20,270 nucleotides of DNA from positions 1 to 20,270 of the forward strand of contig JANWXG010000016.1 in the NCBI GenBank assembly GCA_025057335.1. The letters are read 5' to 3'. Source of the stretch: a bacterium. GTDB taxonomy: Bacteria > Armatimonadota > HRBIN16. A model generated the notes under the pieces. The model searched no databases. It was not told where the DNA came from and was given only the letters and a program-made list of their open reading frames with translations. Below are positions 1 to 6,103 of the stretch, one piece after another (within the stretch, counting starts at the first letter, position 1; every line of letters starts with the position of its first letter). Made by a program: the position numbers and the translations under genes.

Positions 1-79
1 AGAGTGCATCGTGCGCACTCGGTTGGCAGGTACGCTATGTTGGTAGTGGCGCACGTCAGTGCGCCTCCTGTCATTCTGA
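1..79. repeat. 79-bp direct repeat, copy 1
   Basis: This segment recurs at 201-279 with a single difference (T at 12, C at 212), exactly 200 bp apart. It contains two short inverted repeats: GAGTGC/GCACTC at 2-20 and a 7-bp stem at 48-65 (GGCGCAC, loop GTCA, GTGCGCC). It ends in CTGTCATTCTGA, which also follows other hairpins of this cluster. An open frame crosses it but follows the repeats and looks like no protein. It may be cut by the window edge. Confidence 0.9.
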
Positions 80-101
80 AGTCTCTGTTGTTTGTCAAGG
101 G

Positions 102-130
102 GAAGCACTCACGTGCTTCACTACAAGCTG
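102..130. repeat. 29-bp hairpin repeat, copy 1
   Basis: Identical over 29 bases to 171-199. The first 18 bases form a perfect hairpin (GAAGCAC, loop TCAC, GTGCTTC), followed by ACTACAAGCTG. On the minus strand it reads TAGTG + stem + loop + stem, the same plan as the plus-strand hairpins at 48-65 and 144-161. Confidence 0.85.
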
Positions 131-143
131 TTGTGTTGGTAGT

Positions 144-161
144 GGCGCATGTGAGTGCGTC
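144..161 (+). repeat. Diverged hairpin repeat with G-T pairs
   Basis: GGCGCAT, loop GTGA, GTGCGTC. The arms still pair if two G-U pairs are allowed on the plus strand. It is preceded by TTGGTAGT and followed by TGTCATTCT, as at 48-65, so it is a diverged member of the same family. Confidence 0.65.
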
Positions 162-170
162 TGTCATTCT

Positions 171-199
171 GAAGCACTCACGTGCTTCACTACAAGCTG
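171..199. repeat. 29-bp hairpin repeat, copy 2
   Basis: Exact copy of 102-130, with the same 7-bp stem and TCAC loop. It directly precedes the second 79-bp repeat, so the cluster alternates hairpins of both orientations. Confidence 0.85.
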
Positions 200-200
200 A

Positions 201-279
201 AGAGTGCATCGCGCGCACTCGGTTGGCAGGTACGCTATGTTGGTAGTGGCGCACGTCAGTGCGCCTCCTGTCATTCTGA
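201..279. repeat. 79-bp direct repeat, copy 2
   Basis: Second copy of the segment at 1-79, with 78 of 79 bases identical. Its hairpins are at 202-220 and 248-265. After 279 the copies diverge: here the sequence goes into a GAGCGCAGCGAAGAG phrase leading to the 38-bp array, whereas copy 1 goes into a GAAGTCTCTGTTG spacer. Confidence 0.9.
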
Positions 280-296
280 GCGCAGCGAAGAGCCTC

Positions 297-540
297 AGAT
301 GCTTCGCCTACGGCTCAGCATGACATGACCAATAAGATGTTTCGCCTACGGCTCAGCATGACAGGGCAATAAGATACTTCGCCTGCGGCTCAGCGTGATA
401 ACAGGGAGAGATGCCTCTCTTTCCCTCACGCTCAGCAGAGCAGGAAAGGTATCTCTTCCTTTGCTCGCACGCAGCAGAGCAGGAACGACCTCCTCTTCGG
501 CTCAGCAGGACGGCGGAACGCAGCAGGGCAAGAACCTCAC
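297..540. repeat. Decaying array of about 38-bp units
   Basis: Units are recognised by a CTCAGC or CGCAGC core starting at 314, 352, 389, 431, 470, 501 and 519 (spacings 38, 37, 42, 39, 31, 18). The first three units are very similar: AGATGCTTCGCCTACGGC or a close variant, then TCAGC. Later units lose the 5' half and keep only the core followed by AGAGCAGG or AGGGCAAG. The array ends about 15 bp from the permease stop codon. No gene-like frame and no clear rho-independent terminator is visible here. Confidence 0.75.
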
Positions 541-554
541 CCTGCTGGCAACGC

Positions 555-1358
555 TCACGTACGCAAGTGTGGCGTCCAACGCGCTACCAGCAGCCGCGCC
601 GTCAGGTCGAAGGCGTATCCCAGCACGCCGATGACGAGAATCACCGCCATCATCTCGCCGTAGGCGAGGCGGTCGCGCGTGTCGAGGATGTAGTAGCCCA
701 GCCCTGCGCTCACGCCAAGCATCTCGGCAGGCACCAGCACCACCCACGCCAGCCCCACCGCCAGGCGAAAGCCCGTCAGCACCTGCGTGAGGATGGCGGG
801 CAGGTAGACGTAACGCAACTGCTCCCAGCGGTTCGCGCCGAGACTACGCACCGCCAGCAGCCATTTCCTGTCCACCTGCGCGATTGCCGAGCGCGTGTTG
901 AGCATCATGGGGAACAGCGTGGCAATCCCCACGAGAAAGTACACGGGCGCATCGCCGATGCCGAACACCATGATGGCGATGGGCATCCAAGACAGGGGCG
1001 AAATCATGCGTACCAGCTGCAACACAGGGGCTGTCGCGCGCTCCAGCCACGCCTGCGTGCCCAGCAGGATGCCTAGCGGTACCCCCACTAGCGTGCCGAT
1101 GAGCAATCCAACGAGCACCCGCTTGACGCTGACGAGGATGTGTGGCAGGAGCGCTCCCGTTGCCACCAGCTGCCACAGGCTGTGCGCGCTCGCTGCAGGC
1201 GAGAAAGCGGCAAGGATGCTCTCGCTGCCGCGCGAGAGGCTCCACCAGTGCCATACCAGCAGGGTGAGCAGGACACCCAGCAAAGGTGGCAGCGCGCGCC
1301 TCCACGCATGAGCCAAACGGCTGGAACGCACCTCCCCTGCGACGGCGGGAACCGTCAT
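555..1358 (-). CDS. ABC transporter permease, nitrate/sulfonate/taurine type
   Basis: Inner-membrane permease of a binding-protein-dependent importer (BPD_transp_1 fold; SsuC/TauC/NrtB relatives), 267 residues, a usual length. Several hydrophobic segments are visible (for example residues 26-40 and 80-100). The cytoplasmic EAA loop that contacts the ATPase is seen as RSLGANRWEQLRYVYLP around residue 170, followed by a glycine-rich membrane segment. The ATG start overlaps the TGA stop of the binding-protein gene (ATGA at 1355-1358), a typical translational-coupling arrangement. It is the last gene of the five-gene minus-strand operon; beyond its stop lies only the repeat cluster. Family assignment is firm; the transported substrate cannot be read from the sequence. 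Confidence 0.93.
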   Translation of the reverse strand: MTVPAVAGEVRSSRLAHAWRRALPPLLGVLLTLLVWHWWSLSRGSESILAAFSPAASAHSLWQLVATGALLPHILVSVKRVLVGLLIGTLVGVPLGILLGTQAWLERATAPVLQLVRMISPLSWMPIAIMVFGIGDAPVYFLVGIATLFPMMLNTRSAIAQVDRKWLLAVRSLGANRWEQLRYVYLPAILTQVLTGFRLAVGLAWVVLVPAEMLGVSAGLGYYILDTRDRLAYGEMMAVILVIGVLGYAFDLTARLLVARWTPHLRT

Positions 1359-2521
1359 GGCTCGAACCTCTCCTGACGCGAAAGGCTTACTGGCAGACCA
1401 AACGCCCTGGCTCCCCCCACAGAGGCAATCGCCTTACGCACGAAGCGGTCGTCCACGAGGTCGCGGCTCACCTGCTGCGGGTTGAGCGTGCGCAGGAAGT
1501 CGCGATTGCCCTCCACTTGCGTGCGCTGTAGCAACCGCACCAGCAACTGCGTATACGAGGGGAAGGGATAGGGCTGGAAGTCGATGCGCGGCACCTTCCA
1601 CTCCGGATGTCTGATGGCGCCCTCCCTCGCGTACAGCACGGGGTCGTACTGTACCAGCACGCGGCGCAGCACCGCCTCCGGATGCGGCGTGTAGCTGCCC
1701 GACTCGCGCGAGAGCAAGCGCGCCGTCTCCGCGCGGTTTGCCCGAATCCACACCTGCGCCTTCACGACAGCGTTTACCACTGCCTGCGCCCAGTCAGAGC
1801 GCGTGCTCAGGTCGTCCTCATGCATCAGCACCACGCAACAAGCGTGGTCACGCCACACATCGCCCGACAGGCGCAGCACGCGCCCCACGCGGTTCGCTTC
1901 TGCGGCAGCATTGAAGGGGTCTGCCACGATGTAGCCCGCAATAGAGCGGTTCGCCAGCGCCGACACCATATCGGGCGGCGGCATGACCACTAGCTCTACC
2001 TCGTTTTCGCGCAGCGCGCGCCCCTGAGCACGCAACACGGGCTGCATCCCCTCCCGACGTAACATCTCCTGCAGCAGGATGTTGTGCAGCGAGTAGTAGA
2101 AGGGGATTGCCACGCGCTGTCCGCCGAGCTGCTGCAGGGAGCGAATGTGGGGCTGCACAGTGAGTGCGGAGCCGTTGGTATGGTTCCATGCCACTACTTT
2201 CGCAGGAAAGCGGTTGCCGTAGCGTATCAGCAGCGCTGACGGCATCAGGATATGCACCACGTTCACTTGCCGCGCGAGAAACGCCTCGATGAGCGCAGGC
2301 CAGGCGCGGAACAGGCGCGGGGTCTCCGCCTGTAGCCCCTCCGCCTCAAACATCTTGCGCGCATGAGCCACCAGCAGCGGCGCAGCGTCTAGAATGGGCA
2401 GGTATCCGATGCGTACGGGCTGCTCCTTCCCGCCAGGGGCGCGTTGTGCCTGCGCGCCCAGGGAGAGCATGGCTGCGCCCGCTATGGCGCCAAGACCAAC
2501 ACAGCAGTTCAGATGTCCCAA
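1355..2521 (-). CDS. ABC transporter substrate-binding protein, NrtA/SsuA-like
   Basis: Periplasmic or surface solute-binding protein, 388 residues, of the NMT1/SsuA/NrtA class: the mature N-terminus has the family's VRIGYLPILDAAPLLVAH strand-helix pattern. The hydrophobic N-terminus (residues 9-24) ends in AQAQR, a plausible signal-peptidase I site, although the n-region has little positive charge. The start chosen is TTG at 2519-2521, because an excellent Shine-Dalgarno (AAAGGAGG) lies 7 bases upstream; the next ATG would remove most of the signal peptide. It overlaps the end of the ATPase gene by 13 bp and shares an ATGA junction with the permease gene. The C-terminal 70 residues or so (after HPEWKVPRIDF) extend past the usual two-lobed core. 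Ligand unknown; nitrate, sulfonate, taurine and pyrimidine precursors are all handled by this family. Confidence 0.88.
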   Translation of the reverse strand: MGHLNCCVGLGAIAGAAMLSLGAQAQRAPGGKEQPVRIGYLPILDAAPLLVAHARKMFEAEGLQAETPRLFRAWPALIEAFLARQVNVVHILMPSALLIRYGNRFPAKVVAWNHTNGSALTVQPHIRSLQQLGGQRVAIPFYYSLHNILLQEMLRREGMQPVLRAQGRALRENEVELVVMPPPDMVSALANRSIAGYIVADPFNAAAEANRVGRVLRLSGDVWRDHACCVVLMHEDDLSTRSDWAQAVVNAVVKAQVWIRANRAETARLLSRESGSYTPHPEAVLRRVLVQYDPVLYAREGAIRHPEWKVPRIDFQPYPFPSYTQLLVRLLQRTQVEGNRDFLRTLNPQQVSRDLVDDRFVRKAIASVGGARAFGLPVSLSRQERFEP

Positions 2522-3312
2522 TCGATGACCTCCTTTCCGTTCAGCGCGGTGTGTTCGGCCAGTCTGTCTAGAATAGTGGCGTGTAGGTGCAGCATTCGGG
2601 GGTCACGATACTGCCGGGGATGGGGAGCTGGCACCTGCCACTCCGCCTCGATTCGTCCGGGGCAGGCGGTCATGAGCAGCACGCGGTCGCCCAGGAAGAG
2701 CGCCTCGTCGATGTCGTGCGTGACCAGCAGTACCGTCGTGCCCAGTTGACGCACTATCTGCAGCAACAGGCACCGCAGATGCTGTCGTGTCGGAGCGTCT
2801 AGCGCCGCGAACGGCTCGTCCATCAACAGCAGCAGAGGCTGGCGTACCAGCGCACGCGCCAGTGCCACGCGCTGCGCCATCCCGCCACTCAACTGATGCG
2901 GATAGTGATGCGAGAATGGCTCTAATCCGACCAGGCTGAGCGCGCGGCGCACCCGCTCGGCAACCGCTGCCTTCGGCAGCGACTGATGGGATAGCTGCAA
3001 CCCCAGCGCGACGTTCGCCCACACCGTGCGCCAGGGCAACAGGCAGGGTTCCTGAAAAACCACGCCCACCTGCGGATGAGGTTGGGAGAGCGGCTCCCCA
3101 CAAAACAGCACCTGCCCGCCATCAGCGGGTTGTAAGCCTGCCACTGTGAGCAGTAGCGACGATTTGCCGCAGCCGCTGGGACCGAGCAGGCAAACCACCT
3201 CTCCCTGTCGCAAGCAAAAGGAAACCCCATCTACTGCGACCACAGACTGTTTGCCCGTGCGGTACTCCTTGCGCAATCCGCTAACCTGTAACAGGGGCGG
3301 CTCTACACTCAT
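2509..3312 (-). CDS. ABC transporter ATP-binding protein
   Basis: ATPase subunit that drives the importer of this operon (SsuB/TauB/NrtD relatives), 267 residues. Visible motifs: Walker A GPSGCGKS (44-51), Q-loop Gln87 in VFQEP, signature LSGGMAQR (141-148), Walker B LLLMDEP with Glu166, D-loop AALD, and switch His199 in VTHD. All are intact. The ATG at 3310-3312 is preferred to the upstream TTG at 3328-3330 because GGAG lies 8 bases before this ATG and the choice removes a 13-bp overlap with the preceding gene. The short region after the nucleotide-binding core carries HPRQYRDPRM, as often seen in this subfamily. Substrate is set by the partner binding protein and remains unknown. Confidence 0.94.
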   Translation of the reverse strand: MSVEPPLLQVSGLRKEYRTGKQSVVAVDGVSFCLRQGEVVCLLGPSGCGKSSLLLTVAGLQPADGGQVLFCGEPLSQPHPQVGVVFQEPCLLPWRTVWANVALGLQLSHQSLPKAAVAERVRRALSLVGLEPFSHHYPHQLSGGMAQRVALARALVRQPLLLLMDEPFAALDAPTRQHLRCLLLQIVRQLGTTVLLVTHDIDEALFLGDRVLLMTACPGRIEAEWQVPAPHPRQYRDPRMLHLHATILDRLAEHTALNGKEVIDWDI

Positions 3313-3317
3313 CGGCG

Positions 3318-4376
3318 CTACTCCGTCCAACCCGCTTGCTGTAGTTGCAGAGCCAGCTGCGTCGCGCTGGGGGTCAGCACGGGCAGGAAGGCGACCTCGC
3401 GCCAGCGGCGGGCGGTATCGCTCTCACGCAGGAAGCCCGCACCGCCTGTCGCCTCTATCTCCAGCCCCACAGCCTGCACCGCCAGGCGTACCCAGCGGAT
3501 GCGCGTCTGGAATAGCGCGGGTAGCGTCTCGGAGGTTACCTGCTCTTGCTGGGCGAACTGGCGCGTCTGCTCCTGCAACCTCTGCCATTGCTGGCACAGA
3601 TCGTCCGCCCTCTCCTGCAACACCCTCTTCGCAGATTGCATCTTCGCTGTCGCTTCCTGCAGCGCACGCCGCGCCAGCCCCATCGGCAATCCGCACTGCA
3701 ACAGCAGAAAGCGCGGTCGTACGCGAGCGAGAAAGGCGTGGGCGTCTTCCGCAAGCAGCCACTGCCGTGACAGACGGACATGATGTAGCGTCACCGTCGC
3801 CGTTTGCGAGCTCTGCAGCCCCAGTAACTGCAGGTCCTCGCTTCGCTGTACCCCTTCCGCCTCGGCAGGAACCGCCGCGACCAGCGCGCGCTGCTCATCT
3901 ACCTGTGCTGCCACAGCCACCACGAACCGTCCGGGCTGTAGATTGGACGCCCAAGGCAGAAAACCGTCCAGCACCACTTCTCCGTCCGAGAGAGTCGCCT
4001 GCGTGCGCAACGGCTCCAGACCGCCCAGATGCTTCATCGCGTTGGATAGACCAGTAGCGCCCGCCCGATTGGCGCTCAGCATGTCGGGCAGCAGCAGGTC
4101 GCGCAGGGACGAGTTGGGCGTGTGCAGCAGGTATTCGATGAACACGCGCTGGCACCAGAAGAGAAAGCCAGAGGTAAGGCACTCTTCGGAGACCTCAGCG
4201 ATTGCCTGCACCGCCTCCCAGAGGCGAGTGCCGCTACCGCCATGTGCGCGCGGCACCCCCTGCTGCAAGTACCCCGCCTGCGACAACCAGCCCAACACGG
4301 CGCGAGCTTCGCCCTCGCCGTTATTCATGCGGTGAGCCACCGCACGCAACTGCTCCCGAAGCGTGCTGGACTCCAT
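3318..4376 (-). CDS. Acyl-CoA-dehydrogenase-fold flavoprotein, probable non-dehydrogenase
   Basis: 352 residues with the acyl-CoA dehydrogenase architecture: N-terminal helices (GYLQQGVPRAHGGSG near 35-50), a central beta domain (GLSNAMKHLGG near 110; VVLDGFLPWASN near 135) and C-terminal helices ending ATGGAGFLRESDTARRWRE. True dehydrogenases commonly have a YEGT-type catalytic Glu just after this point; here the equivalent stretch reads FLPVLTPSA with no Glu. It therefore more resembles the SfnB/DszC-like flavin monooxygenase branch used on organosulfur compounds, or another redox enzyme of the fold. FAD or FMN binding is inferred. An AGGAGG site lies 8 bases before the ATG. It is second in the operon, 12 bp after the DUF4242 gene, and its stop lies just before the ATPase start, so a role in processing the imported compound is likely but unproven. 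Confidence 0.75.
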   Translation of the reverse strand: MESSTLREQLRAVAHRMNNGEGEARAVLGWLSQAGYLQQGVPRAHGGSGTRLWEAVQAIAEVSEECLTSGFLFWCQRVFIEYLLHTPNSSLRDLLLPDMLSANRAGATGLSNAMKHLGGLEPLRTQATLSDGEVVLDGFLPWASNLQPGRFVVAVAAQVDEQRALVAAVPAEAEGVQRSEDLQLLGLQSSQTATVTLHHVRLSRQWLLAEDAHAFLARVRPRFLLLQCGLPMGLARRALQEATAKMQSAKRVLQERADDLCQQWQRLQEQTRQFAQQEQVTSETLPALFQTRIRWVRLAVQAVGLEIEATGGAGFLRESDTARRWREVAFLPVLTPSATQLALQLQQAGWTE

Positions 4377-4388
4377 CCTCTTGCCCTC

Positions 4389-4901
4389 CTAGCGGATGTT
4401 CTGGATAGTGGTGATGTGGTCTACGGGTGCGCCCACTACCTCACGCGCTTTCAGCACCGTCTGCTCGTCAGGGCTGTCGTAGAAGCAGAGGCACTTGCTC
4501 ATGTCCTCGCACACATAAGTGCGCTCGAACTTCACCTCAGGAACCTGCGCGTATAGTGGCGACTTCTCCGCCTTGCGCCGCAGATACGCCTCCATCGTCA
4601 GCCCTGCGGGCAGGTTCCACTCCACGAGGTAATTCGCCTTTGCCTTACGCTGGCGCACGGTCTCCAGGTCCTGTCCCACCAGGCGCACCTGCTTCACGAG
4701 CTGTGCGCTCAGTCCGCTCTGCTCAAACGCGCTCTTCGCCGTCGCCTCATCCGAAGCAAGCAAGATAACATACAGCCTCGAGTCCTGCGGACTGGCTTGC
4801 GCCTCTAATAGCTCTGCATGAGGTTCCACCTTCTGCAGGCTCGCTTCCAGCTGCGAGGCGTCCCAACCGTTCACCTGACTTTCTACCAGATAGAGGTTCA
4901 T
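4389..4901 (-). CDS. DUF4242-family protein, apparently two ferredoxin-like halves
   Basis: Small soluble protein of 170 residues with no signal peptide, first gene of the operon. The C-terminal half (about 90-170) matches the DUF4242 pattern as I know it: YLVEWNLPAGLT at the start, then FERTYVCEDMSKCLCFY with a Cys-rich strand, then VVGAPVDHITTIQNI. The N-terminal half (MNLYLVESQVNGW, then SRLYVILLASDEATAKSAF) looks like a second, degenerate copy of the same ferredoxin-like fold, so this may be a tandem-domain form. One characterised relative, SCO4226 of Streptomyces, is reported to bind nickel; the Cys/His residues here (Cys131, Cys137, Cys139, His162) could bind metal, but this is speculative. 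AAGGAGG lies 6 bases before the ATG. Cellular role unknown; the operon context ties it to the importer and flavoprotein. Confidence 0.7.
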   Translation of the reverse strand: MNLYLVESQVNGWDASQLEASLQKVEPHAELLEAQASPQDSRLYVILLASDEATAKSAFEQSGLSAQLVKQVRLVGQDLETVRQRKAKANYLVEWNLPAGLTMEAYLRRKAEKSPLYAQVPEVKFERTYVCEDMSKCLCFYDSPDEQTVLKAREVVGAPVDHITTIQNIR

Positions 4902-4931
4902 CGCAACCCTCCTTCCTCAAAGTTTACTATG

Positions 4932-4960
4932 ATGATACCATTAGTCAGGATAAAAGTCAA
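4932..4960 (-). promoter_or_regulatory. Sigma70-type promoter of the importer operon
   Basis: On the minus strand TTGACT (4955-4960) and TATCAT (4932-4937) are separated by exactly 17 bp. Transcription would begin near 4925, giving a leader of about 25 nt before the DUF4242 start codon at 4901, with its AAGGAGG site inside. Each hexamer differs from consensus at one or two positions. No convincing operator palindrome overlaps it. Confidence 0.8.
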
Positions 4961-5089
4961 GCAAAGAGGAGTGTGCGGGAAATATTCTTCGCGCAAACTC
5001 ACTCCGTTGTAGCGTAGTGAAGCGCGCGCGACGAGCGTTGCCGTTCGTCGTGCAGACTTCCGCCTGCAGGGAGTGTGTGAGGAATGTGC

Positions 5090-5113
5090 CATGCCGAGCC
5101 GAAGGCGAAGCAC
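5090..5113 (-). repeat. Diverged, inverted copy of the 38-bp array unit
   Basis: The segment reads CATGCCGAGCC then GAAGGCGAAGCAC. The reverse complement of the array units at 297-324 and 335-362 reads CATGCTGAGCC then GTAGGCGAAGCAT or a near variant. About 20 of 24 bases agree, including the GCC-loop-GGC core, so this family occurs at both intergenic regions flanking the importer operon. Confidence 0.6.
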
Positions 5114-5206
5114 CTACCCCGCTGCGTCCAAAAGGACACGTGGGCAGGGAAAGTGTGGTTCCGCCAAACCGCTTGCACATCCTGCTGCGCAGGAAAAATC
5201 CGCCCT

Positions 5207-5223
5207 AACACTCTAATAGTGTT
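5207..5223. promoter_or_regulatory. Perfect inverted repeat upstream of the MgtC gene
   Basis: AACACT, spacer CTAAT, AGTGTT: a perfect 6-bp inverted repeat 205 bp before the MgtC-family start. It is AT-rich compared with its surroundings. It could be an operator or a short hairpin; with no T-run it is not a rho-independent terminator. Function is not established. Confidence 0.35.
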
Positions 5224-5427
5224 GTGTGAAAGACAGGGTGATGGAAATCGAGGCGGGGGCAGAGCCGAAAATCTGCTGAGTTCATCGCTGAAGTAGCGAA
5301 GCGGCGGTTCCAAACTTGTTACTGGATACAGCGCCACCAGTGAGGCGACGGAGACTGCTGATCAGTCAGCGGGAATGGTTTCATCCGCTCGTGATGCGAG
5401 GCGTGCGCTGGATACTAACACCACAAG

Positions 5428-6102
5428 ATGGAGAGGGGATGGGGAGTGTCATCAGTTGGGGACACCTTGGGTCCGCTATTACTGGCATCGGTGCTAGGCG
5501 CAGTCGTGGGCTTTGAGAGGGAGCTGCACGGTCGTCCTGCGGGGTTGCGCACTCATATCCTGCTGTCTTTGGGAGCCGCCCTCTTCGGAATGGTCTCCCA
5601 GGGGATGGGCGCTACGGGGGGCGACCCTGGGCGTATCGCTGCGCAGGTAGTCACGGGCATCGGATTCATCGGCGCAGGCACTATTTTGCATCTAGGAGGC
5701 ACCGTTAGAGGGCTGACAACCGCCGCGAGCATCTGGACGACGGCTGCGGTAGGGCTGGCAGTAGGTTTAGACAGGCGCTACTGGTTGGTAGCCGTAGTAG
5801 CCACAGTGCTGGCGTTCCTGACATTACGGCTGCTGCACTTGCTGGACGACTGGCTCCGCTTCCGACGTCGCACGCAAGAGGTGGAGGTGTTGCTCCGCGA
5901 GTCGCCTACTGCGCTAGGCGCCGTTATCGAGGCGCTGGCTGGACTGCATGCGGAGCTCCAGGCGGTGCGCGCTCTGCCGACGTCGGCTCCGGGCACGCGC
6001 CGTTACACATTCTCGCTCGACCTGCCCTCACACCTCCCCATCACCCGCGTGGTGGAGACGCTGGCTCGATGTGAACAGGTAGAGGAGGTGCAGCAGGTAT
6101 AG
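5428..6102 (+). CDS. MgtC/SapB-family membrane protein
   Basis: 224 residues. The N-terminal two thirds carries the MgtC/SapB signature: GFERELHGRPAGLRTH (28-43), then a hydrophobic stretch, then GIGFIGAGTILHLGG (77-91) and VRGLTTAASIWTTAAVG (93-109), with four or five membrane segments up to about 135. A soluble C-terminal domain (about 148-224) with alternating strands resembles the small-molecule-binding tail found in many family members. MgtC proteins are linked to growth at low magnesium and to modulation of ATP synthase, but many bacterial homologues have no defined role. The ATG at 5428 has no obvious ribosome binding site; an in-frame GTG at 5446, preceded by a purine-rich GGAGAGGGGA, is a real alternative and would shorten the protein by 6 residues. 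It is followed after 1 bp by nadC, so the two are likely co-transcribed. Confidence 0.9.
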   Translation: MERGWGVSSVGDTLGPLLLASVLGAVVGFERELHGRPAGLRTHILLSLGAALFGMVSQGMGATGGDPGRIAAQVVTGIGFIGAGTILHLGGTVRGLTTAASIWTTAAVGLAVGLDRRYWLVAVVATVLAFLTLRLLHLLDDWLRFRRRTQEVEVLLRESPTALGAVIEALAGLHAELQAVRALPTSAPGTRRYTFSLDLPSHLPITRVVETLARCEQVEEVQQV

Positions 6103-6103
6103 T

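Larger units (their letters stand above)
4961..5427. other. Non-coding interval with repeat-like segments
   Basis: No credible gene: the open frames here lack ribosome binding sites and look like no protein I know. The stretch contains several small inverted repeats: CGACGA/TCGTCG near 5030-5051, CCTGC/GCAGG near 5180-5193, AACACT/AGTGTT at 5207-5223 and CGCT/AGCG near 5286-5298. The segment 5090-5113 resembles, in opposite orientation, the unit of the array at 297-540. I could not match a known riboswitch before the MgtC gene (checked by eye against the Mg-sensing M-box and cobalamin patterns), and no good plus-strand promoter was found. Confidence 0.6.

Noticed and set aside
4..246. 80-residue open frame in the left-edge repeats
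   Set aside because: It is made entirely of the repeat units, has internal repeated peptide segments that follow the DNA repeats, and lacks a ribosome binding site.
297..540. CRISPR array
   Set aside because: Units of about 38 bp have variable spacing, no unique spacers of constant length, and degrade steadily; no cas gene is present.
4898..5337. Small genes in the 4902-5427 gap (several 60-110-residue frames on both strands)
   Set aside because: They overlap one another, lack Shine-Dalgarno sites, and follow repeat-like DNA; none looks like a known protein.
5230..5427. Mg-sensing M-box or cobalamin riboswitch before the MgtC gene
   Set aside because: Isolated matches (GTGAGGC-like, GCCACC) are out of order and the required paired elements could not be assembled by eye.
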